DNA of 41,585 nucleotides from Chitinophagales bacterium (GTDB lineage: Bacteria > Bacteroidota > Bacteroidia > Chitinophagales > Chitinophagaceae), in NCBI GenBank assembly GCA_017303395.1, contig JAFLBN010000025.1, forward strand, positions 1 to 41,585, written 5' to 3'. The notes below the pieces were generated by a model. The model saw nothing but the letters and a program-made list of their open reading frames with translations, was not told where the DNA came from and did not search any database. The position numbers were made by a program, and so were the translations under genes. Shown one piece after another: positions 31,631 through 41,084 of this stretch; the first letter of the stretch is position 1; each line of letters begins with the position of its first letter.

Positions 31631-33955
31631 TTAATCTCTTTTCACTACAAACTTAAAGGTCTTATTCTCACCATCGGCATACAAATTCAGCATATAAACC
31701 CCGCTGGCTAGTGCGCCCCTTAATGGCACTTTATGAAACAATGCATGATCTGTAACAGGTACAGCTATTCGATATACCATTTGCCCTACATCGTTCGTTA
31801 TATTAATCGCTACTTGCTGGTTATTGCGCAATAACCCTTTCAGAAAAAAGTCGCCGTTATTGGCATTAGGATATAGTACTATATTACCCGTATCAGCAGC
31901 ATCGCTGATGTTTACGGTTAATGATGCAGAATCTGCACACCCATCCAGCTCTGCTATCAGTTTGTATGTACCCCCCTGCCAGCTTTGTGCATTTTTTATC
32001 TCCGGTGCCAGTATAAAACTGGCAAAACTTGCAGGGCCACTCCAACTGTAGTTAATACCATTTTCTTTATTTTCTATCTTCAGCAGTAGTGTACCACCTT
32101 TCAACAACGGACTGTTGGATGATATTTGCGGTTTCAGCGGCGTCCTTTTTACCAATACATCTATTGTATCGGTTGCTATACAGCCATCCAACAATGCCGT
32201 AAGTACATATTTCCCAGATGCAGGCTGTCCTGCAGCAGCAATAAAAGTATCAGCAATATTGGATGCAAAACCCGATGGTCCTGTCCAACTATAGCTTGTA
32301 CCCGGTATTTTTTCTTTTCCGCCCAGCAACAAAGTACCACCACTGCAAAGTGTAGTATCTTTCAATGCCACCGGCGTTATTGGCAATGGCCTGATGTCGG
32401 CAGTTAATGTATCGGTTGTATTACATCCATTCAATATGGCGGTAAGCACATAGCTACCTTTTCTGGTAAAATATGCCGGGCTGATTATAGTATCTTTTAC
32501 ATTGGCAGTAAAGCCTGAAGGGCCCGTCCATGAATAAGAAATACCGGACACGGTATCTCTTCCGGCAAGGCGCAGCGCATCTCCGAAGCAAATACTGATA
32601 TCTTCCAATGCAGTAACGGGCTTGTGTTTCACCACAACATCTACTGTATCAAACCCTACACAACCGTCCAACCTTGTTATCAGCACATACTTACCTTCAT
32701 TGTTTTTTCCGGCATTGGCATATGCAATTTTCAACAGCGTATCTGTATTGCCATCAGGTTTCAGCCATACATTTACAGCGGTTGCAGTATCTATATTGCC
32801 TTGCAACTGCAGCGTATCGCCCTCGCACAGCGGGCTGTTATTAATTGCATTTACCACCAGCGGATTGGGTTTGATGCGCAGCCTTGTAGTATCGCTGATA
32901 ACGCAGCCATAGTCTTGCATCTCTGCCACATATAGCCCCGAATCGCTGAATTGTACATGCTGAAAAGGATGATGTTGCAGTTTTGAAAAAACAGGGCCTC
33001 CCCAACGTCGCCACCGCACTTCAGAAAAATGAGAGAAATTGCTATAGCCTATCTGTGCAAAATTGCCCACACAGGCAGGGCCTGTATTATAGATAGCCGC
33101 AACAGGCGTTTGCCCTATTGCGATGTTAATGCCAAAAGGCCGGGAGACATACACCGGGCTCGTTGATACAACCCTGATTTTATAGGCATCTGAAGATGGG
33201 ACAGACGGTATCACAGCCGTACAAACACCACTATACATGCCATTTACTGTAGCCAATACAGTAGGTGATGCGAAACTGCCATATTGGTCTGAGAGCTGGA
33301 AGATAAATTGGTTTGTTGGCGAAAAATCACCGGCTATGCGATACGGTATTTCCACAGTATCTCCTTCGCACAGTATCGTATCTGTATAGTTTACTACCTC
33401 TACCACAGTATCTGTTACAAAATCTACAGACATTACACTACCACCAACAGTATCAATATCTGTAATGGTAATGCTTTTGATACTATCCTGTATGCGTATT
33501 TGTGTATTGATATTGCTGCCTGCTGCAAAATAAAGTTGCCCGCTTGTATTGATTGCTGTGCTGCCTGTGTTGCCGCAAATGGCGCTGAATGAACTGATAT
33601 TGGAACCGGTAAGAATGTAATTGACGTTGTTCACTTTCACAGACATTACCTCTCCCGGTTCGCTGGCTGTGATACGAAAGCGCACTTCTTTTACCGCCCT
33701 GCTGAATGTGTATGTGAACCCGCTTGATGTAACTGGCGATACCGGGCCTGCACCTATATGGTATGGACCCACCCCACACGTACCACCACCGGGATACAAA
33801 GAGCTGCTGCCTATGGCAGTAACATTTACCAACAGGCTAGCTATTATCTGATTGCCGGGTGCATGACTGATATTATAGTACTGCTGCCCTGAAGCATAGC
33901 TACAGGCAAAACAAAACATCCATATCAACAACAGTTTTTTCAACAGGGTTGTCAC
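31631..33955 (-). CDS. T9SS-exported Ig-repeat protein, 774 aa
   Basis: It has a signal peptide ending ASGQ (about 1-24), a cysteine-containing N-terminal beta domain (about 25-185) unrelated to the DUF7948/SBBP head, then the shared module ILCEGDTVEIPYRIAG...FIFQLSDQYGSF. Five or so Ig-like repeats of the form NSPLCEGDTLQL...SYSWTGPSGF follow, and a type A sorting domain (LYPNANNGDFFLKGLLRNN through FKFVVKRD). It lies 43 bp behind the stop of the next upstream giant gene on the same strand, with no terminator between them, so the two may be cotranscribed. Surface protein, ligand unknown. Confidence 0.88.
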   Translation of the reverse strand: MTTLLKKLLLIWMFCFACSYASGQQYYNISHAPGNQIIASLLVNVTAIGSSSLYPGGGTCGVGPYHIGAGPVSPVTSSGFTYTFSRAVKEVRFRITASEPGEVMSVKVNNVNYILTGSNISSFSAICGNTGSTAINTSGQLYFAAGSNINTQIRIQDSIKSITITDIDTVGGSVMSVDFVTDTVVEVVNYTDTILCEGDTVEIPYRIAGDFSPTNQFIFQLSDQYGSFASPTVLATVNGMYSGVCTAVIPSVPSSDAYKIRVVSTSPVYVSRPFGINIAIGQTPVAAIYNTGPACVGNFAQIGYSNFSHFSEVRWRRWGGPVFSKLQHHPFQHVQFSDSGLYVAEMQDYGCVISDTTRLRIKPNPLVVNAINNSPLCEGDTLQLQGNIDTATAVNVWLKPDGNTDTLLKIAYANAGKNNEGKYVLITRLDGCVGFDTVDVVVKHKPVTALEDISICFGDALRLAGRDTVSGISYSWTGPSGFTANVKDTIISPAYFTRKGSYVLTAILNGCNTTDTLTADIRPLPITPVALKDTTLCSGGTLLLGGKEKIPGTSYSWTGPSGFASNIADTFIAAAGQPASGKYVLTALLDGCIATDTIDVLVKRTPLKPQISSNSPLLKGGTLLLKIENKENGINYSWSGPASFASFILAPEIKNAQSWQGGTYKLIAELDGCADSASLTVNISDAADTGNIVLYPNANNGDFFLKGLLRNNQQVAINITNDVGQMVYRIAVPVTDHALFHKVPLRGALASGVYMLNLYADGENKTFKFVVKRD

Positions 33956-33998
33956 GTTACAATTAATGTAAGTTAATCAATTAATATCATTCGTAATA

Positions 33999-36900
33999 TC
34001 ACTCCTTCACCACTTTCACACTCATCCTGTCGCCATTGTCTTTGCTCAGTATCAGCATGTAGCTGCCTGCTGCCAGATGGCTCATGTTTAACTCTGTAGT
34101 TTCGCTTGCGGCTGTCGCTTTTATCACCAGTCTGCCAAGTACATCACTTAACTGTATTTTTGTCCCTTTATCTATGCCTTCTATTGTGAGTTTATCATTC
34201 GTTGGGTTAGGATAGATGCTCGGTTCTTTGCCTGTCCATACACCAACTATACCTGTACTTTCAATGCTCACTTTTATGCAATTGCTCTTCGCTGTCTTCG
34301 GATTCGGGCACAGGTAACCGCTTGTCATATCCACGCATATCTGGTCGTTGTTGCTCAGTGTGCTTGCACCCCAAATGTTGCTGATAGCACCAGTAATATT
34401 CGTTCCGTTTCTTGTCCACTGGTATTTAGGGGTATTACCGCCGTTTGTTGGTGTAGCCGTGAAGTTGATCATCGTGCCGCTCGTCACTGTTGTATTCGGG
34501 TTCGCACTGATGCTGACACTTGGTGCTAAATATGGCAATACACGCATTTTGATAACATTACCCTTAGCAGTAAACGGGGTAGCACAAACACCATACACAG
34601 TAATGGTTGTATAAAACTCATCGCCATCTGACACAGCAGTTGCGGTATAGTTTGCATTAGCAGCACCACCTATCACTGTATTATTCTTGTACCAGTTTCT
34701 AACATATCCGGTACCCGTATTTGTTGCATTGGATACAAACATCACAGAACCACCTACACATATACTGTCTTTAGGGCTTGGATACATACTGATAGTTGGC
34801 CCGGCATTCACCGTTACCATCATAGAATCGGGTGCAGATATGCATCCGTTTAACACTGCCTGTACATAATACTTACCTGCATAAGATGTTAGAGATGCCG
34901 GCCTCAGCGGGTTTTGTGTAGTAGCACTATACCCACCTGGTCCTGTCCATACATATGTAGCACCGGGCACAGTTCCTGCTGTTAGCTGAAGATCCTGACC
35001 TGTGCAGACAGGAGAGTTGGAAGATGGCGCTGGTGCAGGGGTAGGCGGATAAACCGTTACATATATACTATCATAGTATGTAGATGGACATCCGTTGAGA
35101 GCAGTATATAATTTGTAAATCCCTGAATAAGAAGTCACCGCATTAACCCTTGACGGAGACTGTATATTGGATGTATAACCACCGGGACCTTTCCACAAGT
35201 AGCTGACACCAATTGTAGTGCTTGTACCATTCAGGTTTATTGTACCGTTTGTACATACAGGGCTGTTGCTACTTGCTATTGCAGTATCTGAAGGGCGCTG
35301 CCTTACTTGTATGGTAACAGTATCTTTCACCACACACCCCTGACGGCTTGCTGTAAGAATATAGTTGCCAGCAAATGCACTCACTACGTTTGCCCGTATC
35401 GTATCTTTTGCACCTGATGCAAAGCCACCAACGCCCGTCCATGAATAAGTAACATCTGTATGGGTACTGCTGCCATATAGCTTTATAGTATCATCTACAC
35501 ACACAGGAGAATTGGAAGATGCTAACACAGACGATGGTATAGATTTGATACGGATATTCAACCCATTGTTATCAGAAGTATCTGCGGGTGCAGATGCCAC
35601 AATGCGTATCCTGTAGCCATTGCCTGCAGTAGTTGTTAAAGGTATGACACAAGTAATACTGTCATTACCATTAGCTGTTTTAGTACCAATAACCGTAGGC
35701 GAAGCAAAGCTACCCGATGCATTACTCAACTGAACACTGAATACATTTGCACTTCGAAACGGATGATTCACACTGGTCTTTACTTTAAAAGTATCACCTG
35801 TACAAAAAACTGTATCTGTGAATGGTTGGCGTATCTCTACAAAAGTATCAAGGCTTATTTTTGCTACATATGCATCCCAATTGCCGGCATTGAAATTCTG
35901 ATAAATACCTGTACCATATGCCAGCAGATTTGAACTGAAAGTACTGCCACACAAATAAATATATTTTTTGGTAAGCGTCAACCCTCCATTACCATAACCA
36001 CTACCACCATAGCCTTCATGATGGTCTCCTCCAAAAAATGAACCCCATACCCTGTTGCAACCAGTATCTACAATACCCACATAAGCATCTACAATACTAT
36101 TTCGTACGGGCTGAAAGGCATTTGATGTAACTAAATCGTGAGGCTGTGTTAATATATTATTGATTGTACTACCAGAAACTACAATTCTGTTATTCAGATA
36201 GACTTCAATGTTTGTAATGCCATTATATCCGGTATTATAAGTCGTACTATCGCCAACATAAGTTCCCCACACACGCCTTCCCTGATTATTAAATCTCACC
36301 AGATAACCATCATGCCAATTGGAATTATACCTTGTTGTTCTGAATCCTGCAGAAGTTGCAATGCCGGTGTCACTAACTGTCCATCCGCCAATATACACAT
36401 CTCCGTTATCTGCAGCGGCTATCGCACTAACATAGTCTTGCCCCTGACCACCATAAAATGTTGCCCATGCAAGGCCACCCGAAGGCGTAAATTTTGCCAG
36501 CCAAACATCATTATTATTAACTGCTAATCCTATTGGGAATTGACTATGAGTACCGGCAGTACCTATTGCACAACTACTATATGCCTGTCCTGTTACATAC
36601 ACATTACCATTAATATCTGTAGCAAGATTTCCATTATTTTGCCACCCGCTACCATTAGCATTTAAACATAAATAGGTAGCCCACTGACGTACTCCAGAAC
36701 CATTGAATTTTGCGAGGAATTGCCCATGAGGACTAGAGTTAAACAATGGAATTGTTGAAATGTAGGCTCCCGTAGTTGCAATATTGGTGGCACTCTGTGT
36801 TTGACCAGTAAGGTACACATTACCAAAATGGTCTGTTTCTACACCAACATTATAATACTCATTACCACTACCACCATAATAAGTACCCCATATACGAAAT

Positions 36901-38021
36901 CCACTATAACTGAATTTCATCAGGTAGGCATCTACACCACCACCTATAGTAGTCTGGTGAGCTCCGGTAGTAGCCACATTTACCGTATCGGTAGTATGGC
37001 CTGCTATGTACAAAAACTTATTCTGCGTATCAATTGCTATTCCACCATTATTATAAGATGTATAGTTATTACCAACACCAATATAAGTTGCCCACTGCCT
37101 TACACAGCTTTCGTTTAATGATGCTACAAAACGATCCCAAGTACCTGTAATAGTAGATTTGTATGACCCTGTGGTAGCAATATTGCTGGTACTATTTGTA
37201 TATCCTGTAAAGTACACTTTGTTTGAATCGTCTGCTACAATATCGCTACCCCATTCCTGTCCCGAGCCACCGTAATAAGTTGCCCATACAAGATTTGGGT
37301 CTATAACAATAGCTGCATCTTGTTTCGCAACATCAAAACTCAATACATTATCTTTCAATCTGAAGGCAGATGCTACCGGCATTTTAGTAGTCGCTTCATA
37401 ACTATACGGTGCTTCTTCTGTAATGCTACCCATTGGTGTAGTGGCGGTAAATGCTCCGTCTTTCAGTTTTGCAGATACTGCACCATCGTATTGCAAACGT
37501 ATATCAGCAGGGTTGCCTCCTTTGTGCACTACAAAATCGTATTTCAACGCTTGCCCGTTAGTATATATAACCCAATCAATCTGGGGGTATATATTTTTAT
37601 ACACCAATCTGCTATACGCTTTTGCAGTAGCTACACCTTTATACTTTACACCGTAATAGTTTTCGTAATAGTTTTGTGGTTCTTCTTTTTGTAAAACTGC
37701 AGATGTATTTGCGCCAAGCAATTTTACATCCATACGATAGATGTTTGTAAACAGGATGCTATCTTCCGGTTTACTATCAGTCTGCGACCATTGATAGTGC
37801 AACTGAGCATCACCACCAAATATCGTAAGTCCTTTAACTTCCAGCTTGAAGTCTATATCATTTCGCGCTTTCTTATCTTGGTCAGTTATCTGCCCTTTGT
37901 TTTCAATAAACTGTAGTCGGGCATTCTTAGATGCTTCTATATTTTTAGAAGACATTTGCTCTTTTGCAAACAAAGCTGTGCTGCACAAAAGGCCATAGAG
38001 TATAAAGGTTAGCTTTCTCAT
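33999..38021 (-). CDS. Giant T9SS-exported SBBP propeller/Ig-repeat protein
   Basis: A 1340-aa protein of the same build as the 27714-31478 product: signal peptide (about 1-20); DUF7948-like head with IENKGQITDQDKKARNDIDFKLEVKG; and seven propeller blades starting WATYYGG, WATYIGV, WGTYYGG, WATYLCL, WATFYGG, WGTYVGD and WGSFFGG. The shared module FCTGDTFKVKTSV...FSVQLSNASGSF follows, then Ig-like repeats and a sorting domain starting IYPNPTNDKLTIEGIDKG. Its last 170 residues closely match the broken gene to its right. The Trp codon that is TAG in those copies is TGG here (34371-34373). A weak -7-like TATATTTA lies at plus 38053-38060. Confidence 0.9.
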   Translation of the reverse strand: MRKLTFILYGLLCSTALFAKEQMSSKNIEASKNARLQFIENKGQITDQDKKARNDIDFKLEVKGLTIFGGDAQLHYQWSQTDSKPEDSILFTNIYRMDVKLLGANTSAVLQKEEPQNYYENYYGVKYKGVATAKAYSRLVYKNIYPQIDWVIYTNGQALKYDFVVHKGGNPADIRLQYDGAVSAKLKDGAFTATTPMGSITEEAPYSYEATTKMPVASAFRLKDNVLSFDVAKQDAAIVIDPNLVWATYYGGSGQEWGSDIVADDSNKVYFTGYTNSTSNIATTGSYKSTITGTWDRFVASLNESCVRQWATYIGVGNNYTSYNNGGIAIDTQNKFLYIAGHTTDTVNVATTGAHQTTIGGGVDAYLMKFSYSGFRIWGTYYGGSGNEYYNVGVETDHFGNVYLTGQTQSATNIATTGAYISTIPLFNSSPHGQFLAKFNGSGVRQWATYLCLNANGSGWQNNGNLATDINGNVYVTGQAYSSCAIGTAGTHSQFPIGLAVNNNDVWLAKFTPSGGLAWATFYGGQGQDYVSAIAAADNGDVYIGGWTVSDTGIATSAGFRTTRYNSNWHDGYLVRFNNQGRRVWGTYVGDSTTYNTGYNGITNIEVYLNNRIVVSGSTINNILTQPHDLVTSNAFQPVRNSIVDAYVGIVDTGCNRVWGSFFGGDHHEGYGGSGYGNGGLTLTKKYIYLCGSTFSSNLLAYGTGIYQNFNAGNWDAYVAKISLDTFVEIRQPFTDTVFCTGDTFKVKTSVNHPFRSANVFSVQLSNASGSFASPTVIGTKTANGNDSITCVIPLTTTAGNGYRIRIVASAPADTSDNNGLNIRIKSIPSSVLASSNSPVCVDDTIKLYGSSTHTDVTYSWTGVGGFASGAKDTIRANVVSAFAGNYILTASRQGCVVKDTVTIQVRQRPSDTAIASSNSPVCTNGTINLNGTSTTIGVSYLWKGPGGYTSNIQSPSRVNAVTSYSGIYKLYTALNGCPSTYYDSIYVTVYPPTPAPAPSSNSPVCTGQDLQLTAGTVPGATYVWTGPGGYSATTQNPLRPASLTSYAGKYYVQAVLNGCISAPDSMMVTVNAGPTISMYPSPKDSICVGGSVMFVSNATNTGTGYVRNWYKNNTVIGGAANANYTATAVSDGDEFYTTITVYGVCATPFTAKGNVIKMRVLPYLAPSVSISANPNTTVTSGTMINFTATPTNGGNTPKYQWTRNGTNITGAISNIWGASTLSNNDQICVDMTSGYLCPNPKTAKSNCIKVSIESTGIVGVWTGKEPSIYPNPTNDKLTIEGIDKGTKIQLSDVLGRLVIKATAASETTELNMSHLAAGSYMLILSKDNGDRMSVKVVKE

Positions 38022-38090
38022 AAAGGAGGTATATATGTCAACTATAACACATTAAATATAGCGCTATTTAATTGTTGCACTTTACAATCA

Positions 38091-38668
38091 GTAATTAAAT
38101 ACCCATTAAAAAAGCGGCAACACTGCCGCTTTCTGTTGGGGTATATTGATAGCCAATTACTTACATTTTATTCCTTCACCACCTTCACACTCATCCTGTC
38201 GCCATTGTCTTTGCTCAGTATCAGCATGTAGCTGCCTGGTGCCAGATGGCTCATGTTCAACTCTGTAGTTTCGTTTGTTGCTGTCGCTTTTACCACTACT
38301 CTGCCAAGCACATCATTCAGTTGTATTTTTGTCCCTTTATCTATCCCTTCTATTATCAGCTTCTCTGTTGCGGGGTTCGGGTAGATGCTCGGTTCTTTGC
38401 CTGTCCACACACCAACTATACCTGTGCTCTCTATGCTCACTTTGATACAGTTACTCTTCGCTGTCTTCGGATTCGGGCACAGGTAATTGCTTGTCATATC
38501 CACACATATCTGGTCGTTGTTGCTCAGTGTACTTGCACCCTAGATATTGCTGATAGCACCCACTACAGGTGTACCGTTGCGTGTCCATTGGTAGCCTGGT
38601 TTATTGCCACCATTTGTTGGTGTGGCCGTGAAGTTAATCATCGTACCGCTCGTCACAGTTGTGTTAGG
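38091..38668. repeat. 578-bp direct repeat, copy 1
   Basis: It matches 41008-41585 at a constant offset of 2917 bp. By eye only five differences were found, all between 38213 and 38258, and none in the remaining roughly 530 bp. It covers the terminator, the sorting domain and part of the last Ig-like unit, and probably continues past the window edge in the other copy. Confidence 0.9.
38114..38129 (-). terminator. Intrinsic terminator after the broken gene
   Basis: Stem GCGGCA/TGCCGC with loop ACAC and a 6-nt A-tract on the left (U-run in minus RNA). It is repeated exactly at 41031-41046. Confidence 0.85.
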
Positions 38669-40943
38669 GTTGGCACTGATGCTGACACTTGGTGCTAAAT
38701 ATGGTAATACACGCATTTTAATAACGCTGCTTGTATCAGTATATGGTGTAGCGCATACACCGTATGCTGTCAGTGTTACATAATACTCATCGCCATCAGC
38801 GGCAGTTGTGGTACTGTAGTTGGCATTGGCTGCACCGCCTATTACGTTATTATTTTTAAACCAGCTGCGTGTGTAGCTGCTACCCGCATTGCTTGTGTTA
38901 GATACAAACGTTACATTCTGCCCAACACATATACTATCCTTAGGACTAGGATATACATTTATTATTGGGGCTGGATTTACTACCACCGTTACAGAATCAC
39001 TAAGCGATGTACAGCCATTTGCTGTAGCAGTTACATAATACTTACCAGCATAGGAAGTTGTAGCACTACTGCGTACCAGGTATTGCCCGGTCGATGAATA
39101 ACCTGTTGTACTCGTCCAATTGTAAGTAGCCCCCTGCTACTGTGCTTGCAGCCAATTGCAGATCCTGACCAACACATACAGGTGTATTGGCTGATGGCGT
39201 TGGTGCTGCCGGTATTGGATTTACTTGCGCATATACCGTATCAAGAACGCTGCAGCCATTTAATGTTGCAGTTAGGATATAATTACCAGTACGATTGGTT
39301 GTGGCTGGCGAAAAATTAGGGTTCTGCAATGTAGAACTAAAACTATTTGGACCTGTCCACGAAAAGCTTACTCCACTGGTAGACGTATTACCCGTAAGAA
39401 ACAATACATTACCTGCGCATATCGGCGCATTGGTGCCTGCATTAAAATTGGCAGGCAATGGCTTGACAAAGATAGACACTGTATCTTTTATCATACACCC
39501 TGTATAGTATGCTGTTAATATATAGTCTCCGCTAAAATTGGGAACGGTATTGGTTCTGATTGTATCTTTTGAAATTGAACTAAACCCACCAGGGCCGGAC
39601 CAGCTATAACTATTAGCATTGCTGCCAACCGTAGCCGTAAGGCGTAATGTATCTCTTTCGCATATTGGTGTGCTTCCACCTGCATCAACCAACGGAGCTA
39701 TTGTAGATGAAACATAAGCAGTAGTGGTATCTTTTGAAATGCAACCATACAATTTTGCAGCAACAACATAGTCGCCACTATTGACAACCGTGGCACTGCC
39801 AATTACAGGATTTTGCAGTACGCTGCTAAAACCTGATGGACCTGTCCATTTATAGCTTACTCCTGTTGTAGTACTGGTTGCATAGAGGTATAGCGCTTTA
39901 CCGGTACATACCGGACCATTATTGCTATTACTAATATTCGGGCGCACCACGCCAACACTTATATTACGCATATTTGGCTCCGAACTATCTACCCTGTTGC
40001 TTGAAACAACACGAAGCCGATAATTATTGCCGGGGGCTATACTCGTAGGCACTACACAACTTATATTACCTGCAGTAGTAGCAGTACGCGTACCGATAAT
40101 GGTTGTACCACTGCTGAATAAGCCACTTGCATTGCTAAGCTGCACACTGAATACATTACCTGTGCTATAAAGTGAATTATCAACAAGTGTATAAGGAACC
40201 TGAAATGTATCTCCTGCACAGATAAGACTATCTGCGTATTGGGTTATAATAAAATTGGTACGTCTTACAACCACAGAATCGAAATAGTAATAGGAATCCG
40301 TTCCTCCTCCAATACCTCCGGATGTTATCACAAGTCCTCCGGATGGAATATACTTACCAATTACAAGATTATCATATGCAGAATCCGCTATAAAATAGCC
40401 AACCACACGCACCCAGTTTTGCGTATCAGTAATAGGTCCATAGTTTGCATAAGATACTTGCGGCGTAACAGTCAACGTCGAAAACACACTTGTGAGTGTT
40501 GTTGTTGGGCCATTATCGTAAAAAAAGACACCTAATCCGTTATTAGCATAAGACGTAAGATTCGCTAAAGAGACAGACATGGACACCTCATATCTGGCAC
40601 CTATGGTAAGAGGCAGCATCTGCCCTGCAAGATATTCTCCATACAAATTTGGATCCATAATAGGATCGAAAGTATAGCTACCCATGTATGCATTTCCACT
40701 TGCTGGTTGTTGATATCCCATAAAAGGGCTCGGGACCTGTACTCCGCCACTACTGCTACCACATGAATGAAAAAAATCTGTAGTACCACTATGATATTGT
40801 CGCCAGCCTGTACACAAAGCACTTTGACTACCAGCCGTCGGGCAAGATGAATAATATTCAAAATCGCCATTTATCACCATATTCTGTGCTATCAGATGGC
40901 CGGTTGTAAAAAAAAGCAGAACAAGGGTTATAAGTTTTTTCAT
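38168..40943 (-). pseudogene. Broken T9SS Ig-repeat protein gene (frameshift plus TAG)
   Basis: It begins with signal peptide MKKLITLVLLFFTTGHLIAQ and a jelly-roll-like N-terminal domain (VINGDFEYYSSCP...CTGW, to about 225). The shared module LICAGDTFQVPYTL...FSVQLSNASGLF and Ig-like repeats follow. A run of five C at 39130-39134 (plus) shifts the frame; four would restore homology through ATYNWTSTTGYSS. The first frame ends at 39066 after 625 aa. The second frame then runs to a TAG at 38542-38540 that replaces a conserved Trp, and resumes as the 111-aa sorting-domain tail ending VKVVKE. With both defects the product would lack its sorting signal. Sequencing error could explain the frameshift but not easily the TAG. 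Confidence 0.8.
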
Positions 40944-40969
40944 AATTCGGAATAGTAGGTAATCCGTAA

Positions 40970-40977
40970 TAAATATA
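40970..40977 (-). promoter_or_regulatory. Weak -7-like element of the broken gene
   Basis: Minus-strand TATATTTA, one mismatch from TAnnTTTG, lies 26 bp upstream of the start. The same octamer lies 31 bp upstream of the 33999-38021 gene (plus 38053-38060). Confidence 0.3.
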
Positions 40978-41030
40978 ATACTATTTATCCTGGCTGTTAT
41001 ATAATATGTAATTAAATACCCATTAAAAAA

Positions 41031-41046
41031 GCGGCAACACTGCCGC
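41031..41046 (-). terminator. Intrinsic terminator of the right-edge gene
   Basis: Identical to the hairpin at 38114-38129 and part of the 578-bp repeat. Confidence 0.85.
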
Positions 41047-41084
41047 TTTCTGTTGGGGTATATTGATAGCCAATTACTTACATT

